DNA of 64,000 nucleotides from Chelonoidis abingdonii (Eukaryota > Chordata > Testudines > Testudinidae): assembly GCF_003597395.2 (NCBI RefSeq), contig NC_133773.1:71426004-71490003 (forward strand), given 5' to 3'. Position 1 is the stretch's first letter. Each line of letters opens with the position of its first letter. The position numbers and the translations under genes were made by a program. Shown here piece after piece: positions 1 to 10,113 of this stretch. Below the pieces are notes generated by a model. It ran no database searches and was not told the DNA's origin. It worked only from the letters and a program-made list of their open reading frames with translations.

Positions 1-300
1 GGTAAGCACCCTGGTGGGCCGGGCCGGTTTGTTTACATGCCCCATCCACAGTTTCAGCCAATCACAGCTCCCACTGGCCACAGTTTGCCGCTCCAGGCCA
101 ACGGGGGTGGTGGGAAGCAGTGCAGGCTGAGGGATGTGCTGGCCGCCACTTCCTGCCACCACCATTGGCCTAGAGCAGCAAACTGTGGCCAGTGATAGCT
201 GTGATCGACTGAACTTGTGGACGCAGCAAGTAAACAAATCGGCCCGGCCTGCCATGGTGCTTACCCTGGCGGGCCGCGGGCCAAAGTTTACCAATCCCTG
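1..300. mobile_element. hAT-type non-autonomous element, left end cut by window
   Basis: The stretch is GC-rich and internally palindromic. A segment near position 3 (GTAAGCACCCTGG...) is mirrored near 263 (...GTGCTTACC), and GTTTAC/GTAAAC blocks face each other at about 30 and 230. The right end reads CCAATCCCTG, like the CCCTG ends of the hAT element at 18720-19042, with which it also shares internal sequence types. The left terminus and its target duplication lie outside the window. The 62-residue frame inside is chance. The family match is by eye. Confidence 0.6.
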
Positions 301-2517
301 TATTAGATATTCAATTCAATGATTCCATAGAGTTTTAAATGATCAAAGTTTTGGGGTAGACCCTTTTATAAGCTGATCCCCACTCTTTGATGCGTCATTT
401 TTTTACCAAAAATATTCGGCTTATGAACAAGTATATATGCTAATTGTTTGTTTTATAAAAGGCCCCCATAAACTGGCATATTGCTCTCTGAAGCCAGAAA
501 ATACAATATTTTGTTTTCAGTGGAGTCTTGGCAAGAATGAAGGGGGAAACTGATATTGTGTTCTGAAATTGTTATATTAATTCTGGCACAAGCAGTATTA
601 TTCTGGTGTGACTTTTACTGGTAATGTATGTTACTTCTAAAGCACAGTGTCACGTTAGATATGAACTGACAACTTAAAACTGCTTAAGCAAAAGCTTCTC
701 CACATCTCTTCTATTCATTTTTAGGAAATGCTAATAAAATACATTAAAGAAGCCACTAATGAGACTTTTAAAAAATGAAAATGAAAAGTGAAGCATTTTG
801 AAGCCATCTATTGTATGTCAAAGAGGAAGTTCTGCTTCATTTCACCAATCATGTTTCAAGATTTTTTTGATTACTTCTTGTCTAAAAAGCCTGAAAGTGA
901 ATCAGTATAATTTATTTAAAACAAGTTACTATATTCTGAACTATTGTACACAGATGTTACAATCATTTGCAGGAATAAGATAATTTAGGTCAGATGGACT
1001 TCACTATGAATGGCTTTTGAGTAACTTTACAGTTCCTTCTAGCTCCAGCAACGTGAAACTAAAACTCATCATATACAGACATAGTTCCATCTTTCTGATG
1101 GTTGTTAAAGGTGACAAGTGAAATGACTTCTGGCGGTTGCACTCAGCTCCCCAGAGAACAGGAGTCAAATTCAAGATACAAGCAGTAAAAGAACATTGTA
1201 TGAATGTGATACTGGATTTGACAGGTTGAAACGCTATCTCAGTGGGATATCAAGGATAGACTAAAATAAGTCTTCAGGGCTTGAGGATTATGTTATTCAA
1301 ACAGAAGTAGTGACAGAACACTTGCTTGCTTATGTAAAAAAAAAATTGTTAGTTTGATAAGGGCATCATTATGTCCTTGTTTTTCATCCTCTGAACCAAT
1401 CACTATGTAGGCAGAGACCAGTTTCTACTATATCTGAAAGGTGAAGCCATTGGTGCAACATGCACATGTGTAAATGCCCTATTACTGTGGTTCCAAAAAG
1501 TACAGCTTCCAACTGATGTGGCAAATAATTATTCTGCAAAGTAGCTCTTTTTCTATGCTTAACTTCATATTATTTAGACAATAATGAACTCAGTGAAGGA
1601 GATCAATTATTTTTCTTACAGTGTTAAATACATTTGTGATGTGTTCTCATGTGCCTTATTTCACTCTCTTTACTTATAGTTTAAGATAAATAATAGATGT
1701 TCACAGCAGACTGGATCCTTTAAAAAGTTCATGTAAAGAGCAAACACAATGAAAAAGCACTTTGTAATCTCTTTCTTGTTTCCTCCCCACAAAGAGTGGT
1801 ATGTGACTGAGGAGACTGTTCTGGGAAGAGTTATAATAATTATAATGGGCTCTCACTGGAAAACACCCACTACTCTAAATGTTTTTTCTTATTTACACAC
1901 ATGCCAATCTGTTGAATTTTTATGGATGTAAGTGAAGATGATCATGCCTTTTGTGAATAGAAATGTTTGCTTTCAAATTTTTAATTAATTTTAAGCCTGG
2001 TCAGCTAAATGTGGATGAGAAACATACTTTTATTAACTGAAGGAGGGCAGCTGTGTCTCTAAGGTGATGAGAAGACTTCCATTCTTCTCTTTATAAAGTG
2101 AAAACAGCAAAAGATTTAGGGCTTAGAGTCATATGAGTTGCTACATTCAGTCAGCTGTCACTGCAGTTCAAAAATTCTATGTTCATCTGAACCAGTTCTC
2201 CCATCCCAGGTTCCATGCTTCCTTCTATTCTACACTATGCAAGAGGCAAAGAAACAGAAAGTGAAGCCAACTGTGGGCTAACCCATGGAAAGGGAAGAGT
2301 GCCAGCTCCTCCCTTTCCCAGGATCCCCTAGAAGTATGTGGACACACCACAATTAGAGCTTTGTTGGGAACTAGGTGAATTAGGTTGCTGCTCTTCATGG
2401 CATAATTCCCTGGGAACCTGGTGGATTTCTAGGGGAAAATATACACAGTTATACATTGGCTAAACTAGTTTTAACTTACTCTTAGAAGCATGTTGGGGAT
2501 GATGACATTGAGGGAAC
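301..2517. other. AT-rich DNA without recognised feature
   Basis: Unique-looking, AT-rich sequence with no open frame above 62 codons, no CR1 tail and no terminal repeats that I can see. It is consistent with intergenic or intronic DNA. Confidence 0.5.
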
Positions 2518-3580
2518 CAATGGCTGTAGGGTGTGGCTTGGCCGCGGTTCATCCCTCAGTGGGGCTGTGGGGTATCCCACTGCCTCGCTCTAGTTTGCCG
2601 GCCGATGGCTCTGCAGTCATGGGGAACAATGCACACTCGGTTAGCGGCTGAGGCCCTTGGAGCAGAGGCTGAGTCAATAGTCAAATGGCAGCCCAGGCCC
2701 TAGGTCAGGGCGGGGCAGCCAGCGAACAGTCAGACTCAGGCCTTTAAGCGGGGACTGAGTCAGCAGTTAAATAGCAGCCCAGGCCCTAGGTCAAGGTGTG
2801 GCAACAGGCAAACGGTCAGGGATTCAGGCCTTTCAGCAGAGGCTGTGTCACTAGTTCAATATCAGCCCAGGCCCTGGGTCAGGGTGGGGCAGCAAGCAAA
2901 TAGTCAAAGACTCAGGCCTTTAGGCAGGGGTTGAGTCAGTAGTTCAATATCAGGAGGTCCTAGCCTCTCCAGGCCAGGGAAAAGGGGGGAGTCTGCCACC
3001 TAAGGAGTGGGTGGCAGGGGGGATGCAGGCCCTCCCACTCCACTGTGTCCCAGCCCGGGGCCCTAGCAGCGGCAGAAACTTGCTGCTGTCAGTGGGGATC
3101 CTGGTCGCAACACACTGACATAGGCTCAGGCAGTGTTGCAGCCAGACTGGGGTCGGCTGCCCCCGGGCTACTTCCACACTCCCCCTTGTAGGGTACCTGA
3201 GTAATGGTAGCATCGCCGGTGGTTCCTCTGGGTAAGTAGCGGATGGTAGGCTCGGCTCCTCCTCGGGGTAGCTGGAGCGGGGTAGGCTCGGTCAGATCTC
3301 CTCTGGGTAACGAGCGAAGGGTAGGCTCGGCCGGCCCGGTGTGACCTCAGGCTAGCCGTGGCCTTCTGTTGTCTCCCCCGAAGGAGTTTGGCCACAGACG
3401 TCTGGTCTCTGCGATGGCTGGCTCTCAACTGAGCTCTGCAGGTGAGCTTTTATACTTCTGGGTCTGCGCCATGACCTCTGAGGGGCAGGCACAGGACCCA
3501 GTGGCTCTGCCCATGTTGGTGTCAGGGAAGGTTCGTCCCTCAGTGGGCTGTGGGGTATCTCACCACCTCGCTACAGGCTG
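2518..3580. repeat. GC-rich unclassified interspersed repeat with terminal direct repeats
   Basis: A ~1.06-kb GC-rich island in AT-rich surroundings. Near-identical ~48-bp direct repeats lie at 2546-2593 and 3530-3576, both containing CTGTGGGGTATC. Between them are an ~87-bp tandem array (2648-2952) and a segment with recurring GTAGGCTCGG blocks (3240-3340). I recognise this as a repeated turtle-type sequence, possibly LTR- or satellite-derived, but cannot name the family. The minus-strand frames of 87 and 86 codons look like products of the base composition. Confidence 0.55.
2648..2952 (+). repeat. Tandem array, ~87-bp period, about 3.5 units
   Basis: Units begin near CAGCCCAGGCCCTAGGTCA at about 2690, 2777 and 2865, with a partial unit before them. 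Each unit carries a GGCCTTT block followed by a TGAGTCA-like heptamer at 2670, 2756, 2844 (TGTGTCA) and 2932, a spacing of 86-88 bp. The units have clearly diverged, so the array is not recent. Confidence 0.8.
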
Positions 3581-4961
3581 CCACAGTTTGAAAAATTCTG
3601 TGTTGCCAGGGGAAAGAGGCACTGGAGAACATCCCTTTTTGGATACAAAGAGCTGGATTCTGAGATCCTCCTGGACCCTCAGGCTAGACACTGTTTGAGG
3701 TCTACAGACTCTCGTTCTTCCACACAACCACAAATCCTTTCCTGAGGCTAACATGCAGCAGAAATGTTTTGAGCAGATTTTATCCCCCCTATGAATTTTT
3801 ACCATGAGGCTGAAAACCCCTCGCAATGTCCCTTTTTTAAAAAAAAATAGACTCAAGGAAAGTAATTGCAAGGCTATGTTGAATCCATTTTTCAGGGAGT
3901 GATGCTGAATCCATTTTCAGAGAGTGTTTACAGATTGGGTTTTGTTTTGTTTTGAGTTTGTTTTTCCTTTTTAACCCATCTATAAAACATTAGCAATGAA
4001 TTGATGATCTGTTTCAATCCAGCAGGCAAACTCCAGGCTCACTGCAAGGCTTTTCATTTTGAAACTGTCTTTGACATAATATTGCTATGTCACCATCTGC
4101 CTGAGTGACAAATCCCAGCAAAACAACTTCATTGAGATTTCCCTCTGTCCCTGAACATACAATTTTCATTAAAATTACAGGAGCAGTTTAAAATACCTTA
4201 AGCCTGAACACTAATACTGTAACTTGCACAATATGGATTATAAATCAGTGAAATATTATACTAAAATATACAGTGTGAGAGGCCTATGCAGAGAAAGGTG
4301 GGTGAAAAAAGCTATGCTGTAATTGTTATTTATAAAGAACAAAAAACAGGTCATGCAGTTTTATGTCTCATGCTATGTACTAAAAGGGGGTGGGGTGGAG
4401 GAATCATGTCCCCTTGAGAGGTGGTAAGAGTCTGAGAGCCTTATCATTCTCTGTACGTTGAAAGAGCAAAGGTCTTTTACTGCCATCACCTGAAAAAAAT
4501 AAAACCAGCAAAGGAATGTTACTCAAAGCAATAAAGCTAGTCAAGCTACATTCTGGTCCATGAACAGAGTGCCTCATGAGGAGAGGACAAAGCCATATTC
4601 CTGGATGCAGTGAAGTTAGTGAATGGTTTCTTAAAAGAGATTCCAGTATAGTTATACTGGAAGTTTGAGCTCTGTGGACAGTATTAAACAATGCACACCA
4701 TTCTTGGAACTAAGGTGGAATTGAACAAAGAACAGAAACCAGGACAATCATTCATTTTACATTGGAGAGGCAATAGGATCAAACCTATACACAATGAGGA
4801 TTCCAGACACCAAAAAAGGATGATTGAGATATACAAAAAAGGATGCCCCTCCCCCCAATTAGTCCTAATGTCATGGTCTCTGACTGCATAGGTGTGCACC
4901 CAAACTGCTATCAGTTCACCAACTCATCCTCCGGCAGATCCTTTGAATGACCAGTCTGCTG
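3581..4961. other. Mixed sequence without recognised feature
   Basis: No gene or family was recognised. A short tandem echo (GAATCCATTTTTCAG / GAATCCATTTTCAG) occurs at about 3880-3925. Overlapping frames on both strands at 4684-4899 are short and show no motif. Confidence 0.4.
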
Positions 4962-5037
4962 GGGTTTACAAAAACAAAGCAAAACGTTGCTTTCTGTAAA
5001 ATCAGTAGGGACACTGGCAAGGCCCTAAAGCAAAGGA
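4962..5037 (+). repeat. 76-bp dispersed repeat, copy 1
   Basis: Aligns without gaps to 8962-9037, with about five mismatches in 76 positions. Flanking sequence is not shared. The first half can fold, because TTTAC...AAAGCAA faces TTGCTTTCTGTAAA. Copy 2 abuts a CR1 fragment, so both copies may come from an upstream part of a CR1 subfamily, but the identity is unknown. Confidence 0.7.
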
Positions 5038-5168
5038 CATTCCTGGTTTTCAAGAATACATAATTTCTCTATTAAATTATTATAACTGAGGTTATGTTGT
5101 TTAATCTCATTAATTCACGCTGGGAAGTAAACATGGTGGACAACAAGTGAATAACTGTAGGGGAATTA

Positions 5169-5609
5169 GTGGCAAAATATTTTGTTGGCCTAGCAAAAAA
5201 ATGCTCAGACCAGGTCTCATGCCAGGAGACTTCGGGGAATATCTGGCTCCATCACAGGATTGTAAGGAAAATCACTTGCATGCTCCCTGTCCCTCTTTGC
5301 TCATCCACACAAAGTAAGCCACAATGTGGCCCACTTCATACAAATATAAACAATAGGAATGCTATTGCCCTGCTTTCTTGTAAGAGCTTCATAGTAAGAA
5401 CTCTCCACCCAATGGTTCTGCATCCCAGTGTTCTTTGGGTCAAACACAAAATGAGCTCAGGCACCTTTTGCTTGCTTCTCAGGGCTCATGTAGGCACATT
5501 TCAATTCACTGCAGTAATCTTAGTTCTGAATGTACTTGTATGGGAAGTAGAACAATTTTATCTTGTCTGCTACGGACAGATATCAATAGGGAGTGTTGAG
5601 AGTCTCTAG
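5169..5609 (+). other. 146-codon open frame, unrecognised, probably chance
   Basis: This is one of the longest frames lying outside a recognised repeat. It has mixed composition with scattered cysteines and no domain, signal peptide or transmembrane pattern that I recognise. No splice-site framework or promoter is evident, and the frame does not continue into a neighbouring open frame. A single open frame of this length is plausible by chance in 64 kb. It is recorded because nothing else explains the segment. Confidence 0.12.
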
Positions 5610-6494
5610 GAAAAACTATCCATAATTCTTTGAATACAAATCCGTGTTAGTACAGGAAAGAAACTTCTGAAGACTTGCTGTTCAATAAATTGTCTTTTCC
5701 TCTCACATCAGCACAAAAAAGAAACACATCATTAAAGATGCTGATGCTGTATTTTAACATTTGAAGTCATGAGATTTATGTAACTTTGAAACTTTAAAGA
5801 GTGGAAAACATAAAACATTTATATTATATGTATCCACATTCCTCCAAGTACGCATTAATAGTGCTACAAAGGAGAACAAGAGGAATGTAGCAAGAATTAA
5901 ACTTTGGGGCTCATGAGTCAGGAGATGTTTGGCTTTGGTTTGGATAACCACTGCAGAGTTCAGATATTTAAACTTATCTAAACCTCTCAGGTCTGTCAAT
6001 TGGACTGGAAGAATCCATGGGCAGATCTTCAGCTGGGGTGCATATTGTTGCTGAGCTGTGGCAATATACACCATCTGAGGAACTGCCCCCAGGAGAATAC
6101 ATCATCTCACACTATTTTGTATCTTCCAGTTCCAATCCCAGCCAGAATCAGGAAGTGGAGTGCAAAAGTGAAAACTAATAAGAAAGGATTGGATATGGGT
6201 TCACTTAGGGTTTTGAGCCAATGTTTATGTCAGTTCTTATTTTATCAGAAATAAATTGTTTATTCCTAACACATAACACACTTCCCTAGACATGAATAAA
6301 CAGCATCACAGACAGCAGGCTTAATCCTGTCCTTCTTCATTAAGCAAAGCTCTCAGGCCCAAACTTTTAAAATGCTACACTTTAAAAAGTTCAGAACTAA
6401 AAGTTACATTGCAAAAACCTGATCCACACACACAAGACTAGATATTAAGGTCTAATATTAGGCCCTGCTCTGGAAAAGACTTAAGCAAATGTGG
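5610..6494. other. AT-rich DNA without recognised feature
   Basis: No gene or family was recognised. Opposed frames at 5754-6254 overlap each other and look incidental. Confidence 0.4.
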
Positions 6495-6725
6495 TCAATT
6501 ATTTGTATTACAGCAGTGCCTAGAGACCCCCAGCTGAAATCAGGGCCTCATTGAACTAGACAATGTACAAACAAATAGTAACAGCTTGTCCCGACTTGAA
6601 AGAAGTTACAAATAAATAGATGGGAGAGACAAAGTGGAGAGGGCAAACAGAAGTGAATTAACTTGCCCAAGTTCACATAGTAGGTTGGTGGCAGAATCTG
6701 AAATAGAACCCCAGTCATCATTCAC
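6495..6725 (-). repeat. MIR/CORE-SINE-like element
   Basis: The plus strand reads as the complement of an amniote MIR-like SINE: a GTGCCTAGAG block with ACAATGTACAAACA, then the characteristic AACTTGCCCAAGTTCACA and GGTGGCAGAATC segments. It is strongly diverged, as expected of an ancient copy. Boundaries are approximate. Confidence 0.6.
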
Positions 6726-8263
6726 TTCAGATACTGGCTTCAGTGGGTATAAGAAGTGCAGGAATTGGCCCCAAATTCAGAATCAGGGAGACAGAACCAG
6801 CTTCCTGATGGTCCTCTCAGTGTTGAGCAAAGCTCACTGGAGTTGAGAATCTAACACAAGAAAGGAGGAGTCATGAAAATTAAAGCTGTGCAAAAAGAGC
6901 ACAATGTATCCTCAGACCACATGACACTTGTCTGGTTACAGATTTCATTACATATTCAAATCACACACCATGTTCACTGAAACTTCCACTGTGATTCTCA
7001 AATATATTTGGGTGAACATGGACCTAGTTTCAAGCAAACCTAGGACAATTTAAGAGTTTGAAACAAATCAGTTGAAGACTGGTCATTTTCATTGAGTTTT
7101 GTTTTAAGGTTTTTAGCTTAAAAGCAAAATTCAGGGGCAGAGCGCTAGCCATAATGGTTTGCCCAGCTCTAATGAAAACATAAAATAATAAAATTGCTTA
7201 GAAACTGATCAAACAAATGTGAAACTGATCTGTTCCCATTATCCAGTATGAGTGAAATACAAAAAATAAAGAGCATAAATGATTAAAAGTACATTTAATT
7301 TAATTATAATTTTACCATAAGTATTTCTGGATGGACATACAGAATATGTCATGCTGTCCATGGAAAGTAATTTTTAGTCTGCACACAAGCATGAAGGAGT
7401 TTTAAATACATGTTGCAAGTTTAGAGCATGCACTTGAAATTAACATAAGAAATGTATATTAAACTGTATGCACAGGTGCCCCTACAGCTGTTGGTAACAG
7501 TGAGTAGTTTGATATAAACTGATCTAGCTATAAAGACCTATCTAGCTATAAATATATAATGATATTTTCCAGAATTTCCACCAATAATACATACCATTGT
7601 AATTTCAAGGAGGATGTCACAGAGCCAACCAATGAGCTCTTCTTAATGATGAAATCATTTCAGGAGGTTGCACATATGGGAATGTTACCTTTATTAATTG
7701 TTTTATTATTTATATTCATGCAGCAACGTACATGTGCACAAAAATCTAATATGCATCAGATCATGTAATACGTACTACAGTTCAGAATAACAGAAAGCAA
7801 GTTATCTGCTCCACTCATGGGCCTTTGAATGAAGAGATATTGCGCACATTTCATGTTTTGTTCTCCAGACAAAGATGAGATAAAGTTCTGTTTAATGTGG
7901 AAACTTTCTCATAGTGCACCTAAACACAGGTTCACTTCCAATAGTAGGATATTAACTAATATAAATCTAGAAATGAAAATATTCTTTTTGGCACTATAGC
8001 TTATGTTCTTATTTCAGTACATGGAATAATCTAAGTACTTCTTACAGATGATAATATATAGTATATGTTAATATACTGTAACTGTTTAATAGCTGTAAAT
8101 ATACATAATAGCTAATGTTGTAAAATTGCAAAACTGTACATAAGGTCAACATCATGTGTTGGCATTCTCATTTTATATGTCATTAAGTACATAATTTACT
8201 GTTAGATAAAACTACATTATACAGCGGGCAAAATTTCAAACAAGGGTGCCTATTACAGGCATA
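6726..8263. other. AT-rich DNA without recognised feature
   Basis: Low-GC sequence with TATA-rich tracts (about 7530-7560 and 8050-8110). No coding or repeat signature was recognised. Confidence 0.4.
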
Positions 8264-8394
8264 TTTAGATACCTAAACAAAAGGGCCTGATTTTCGCAAG
8301 TGTTGTTGGGCACCCAAAACACCCATTGACTTAAGTGGGAACAGTAGATGCTCAGCACTTCTGAGAATTGGGCCTCTTTGTTTAGGTATCTAAA
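8264..8394. repeat. Palindromic relic with 18-bp perfect inverted ends
   Basis: TTTAGATACCTAAACAAA at 8264-8281 is exactly mirrored at 8377-8394. The arms continue imperfectly inward (GGGCCTGATTTTC against GAGAATTGGGCC; CAAGTGTTG against CAGCACTT) around a centre near CATTGACTTAAGTG. The structure is MITE-like. It belongs to a class of short palindromes seen several times in this window. Confidence 0.75.
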
Positions 8395-8457
8395 CATGGA
8401 CTAAGTGCCTAATGTTCGGAGAACAAGTCAGTCTCCCTGGATTCCTTTGCTATTCAC

Positions 8458-8692
8458 CTCCTTTTTGTCAACTGTTGAGAATAGGCCACTTCCACCTTAA
8501 TTGAATTGGCCTCTTTAGCACTGACCCTCCACCTGGTAAGGCAACTCCCATCTTCTCATGTGCTGTAATATTTATACTGCTCACTGTATTTTTCACTCCA
8601 TGCATCTGTTGAAGTGGATTTTAGCCCACAAAAGCTTATGCCCAAATAAATTTGTTAGTCTCTAAAGTGCCACAAAGACTCCTCATTGTTTT
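8458..8692 (-). mobile_element. Interspersed SINE-like repeat (GGCACCTTAGAGACTAACAA family)
   Basis: The complement contains the block TTGTGGCACTTTAGAGACTA, then a CATAAGCTTTTGTGGGC block and a tail ending in CTCAACAGTTGACAAAAAGG. The same order occurs in direct orientation at 58445-58690, and its head occurs at 50574-50690. This is a widespread turtle/crocodile-type repeat as I remember it. The family name is not certain. Confidence 0.75.
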
Positions 8693-8961
8693 TGTCACTC
8701 CAGTGTATTTTGTTCCCTGGTATTACTATGTCCCATTGATTATCTTCCTTACACCAGATTTCTGTAGTGCCCTTATAGCAATATCCTCATTTATTGTCAG
8801 GCACTCTAGGTCACCCATCTTAGTATTTAGACTTTTAGCCTTTGTATATAAGCATTTGTACATTTTTTGGCTATTTAGTTGCTTGCCTTCATGTGTTATG
8901 TTTAAATGGGACTCTTTTATGTGTGTCTCCCCCAGAACTGTGTGCTCCTCCACACCTCCTA

Positions 8962-9037
8962 GGGTTTACAAAAACAAGGCAAAACGTTGATTTCTGTAAC
9001 ATCAGTAGGGACACTGGCAAGGGCCTAAAGCGAAGGG
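8962..9037 (+). repeat. 76-bp dispersed repeat, copy 2
   Basis: Ungapped match to 4962-5037. It ends exactly where the recognisable CR1 coding remnant begins, which is compatible with its being upstream CR1-subfamily sequence. Confidence 0.7.
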
Positions 9038-9038
9038 T

Positions 9039-9673
9039 ATGGTCATGCATTTAGGGATTAATAACAAGAATTATTGTTATAAGCTGGGGACACATCAGTT
9101 GGAAGTAACAGAGGAGGACGACGACCTCGGAGTATTGGTTGATCACTGGATGACTATGAGGCACCAATGTGATATGGCCATGAAAAAAGCTAATGCGGTC
9201 TTGGGATGCACCAGGCGAGGTATTTCCAGTAGAGATAAGGAAGTGTTAACACCGTTATACAAGGCACTGGTGAGACCTCATCTAGAATACTGTGTGCAGT
9301 TCTGGTCTCCCGCATTTAAGAAGGATGAATTCAAGGAAAGGAAAACCTGTCTTGTGAAACGAGACTCAAAGAGCTTGGCTTGTTTAGCCTAATCAAAAGA
9401 AGACTGAGGGGAGATATGATTGCTCTCTACAGATATATCACAGGAATAAATATCAGGGACGGAGAGGAATTATTTAAGCTCGGTACCAATGTGGGCACAA
9501 GAACAAATGGATATAAACGGGCCATCAGAAAGTTTAGACTTGAAATTAGACGAAGGCTTCTAACCATCAGAGGCGTGAAGTTCTGGAACAGCCTTCCAAG
9601 GGGAGTAGTGGGGGCAAAAGACATATCTGGCTTCAAGACTAAGCTTGATAAGTTTATGGAGGGGATGGTATGA
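9039..9673 (+). pseudogene. CR1 ORF2 C-terminal remnant, frameshifted
   Basis: Two overlapping frames, 9039-9392 (117 residues) and 9380-9673 (97 residues), together cover the region after the reverse-transcriptase core. Conserved CR1 blocks are visible: DLGVLVDH, then RPHLEYCVQFWSPAFKKD, then after the frameshift LRGDMIALYRYITG and VKFWNSLP. A frameshift near 9340-9380 breaks the protein and no catalytic motif is present, so it cannot supply reverse transcriptase. The stop follows the usual CR1 C-terminus. Confidence 0.9.
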
Positions 9674-10113
9674 TGGGATAGCCTATTTTGGCAATTAAAT
9701 TGTCTTTGACTACTAGCGGTAAATATGCCCAATGGCCTGTGATGGGATGTTAGATGGGGTGGGATCTGAGTTACTACAGAGAATTCTTTCCTGGGTGTCT
9801 GGCTGGTGAGTCTTGCCCACATGCTCAAGGTTTAGCTGATCGCCATATTTGGGGTTGGGAAGGAATTTTCCTCCAGGGCAGATTGGCAGAGGCCTGAGGG
9901 GAGGTTGCCTTCCTCTGCAGCATGAGGCACGGGTCACTTGCTGTAAGATTCTCTGCACCCTGAAGTCTTTAAGCCATGAATTGAGGACTTCAATGGCTCA
10001 AATACAGGTTTGACACAGGAGTGGGATAGGTGAGATTCTGAGGCCTGCATTGTGCAGGAGGTCAGACTAGATGATCATAATGGTCCCTTCTGACCTTAAA
10101 GTCTATGATTCTA
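9039..10113 (+). mobile_element. CR1 LINE, 5'-truncated
   Basis: The 3' part of a CR1 retrotransposon. It holds the C-terminal third of ORF2 (9039-9673) and a 3' untranslated region that ends in the diagnostic tail (ACTAGATGATCATAATGGTC, then TCTATGATTCT near 10113). The 5' truncation, typical of CR1, removes the endonuclease and the reverse-transcriptase catalytic core. A second CR1 fragment begins directly at its tail. Confidence 0.93.

Noticed and set aside
9427..9828. 133-codon minus-strand frame
   Set aside because: It is antisense to the recognisable CR1 ORF2 C-terminus and so a shadow frame.
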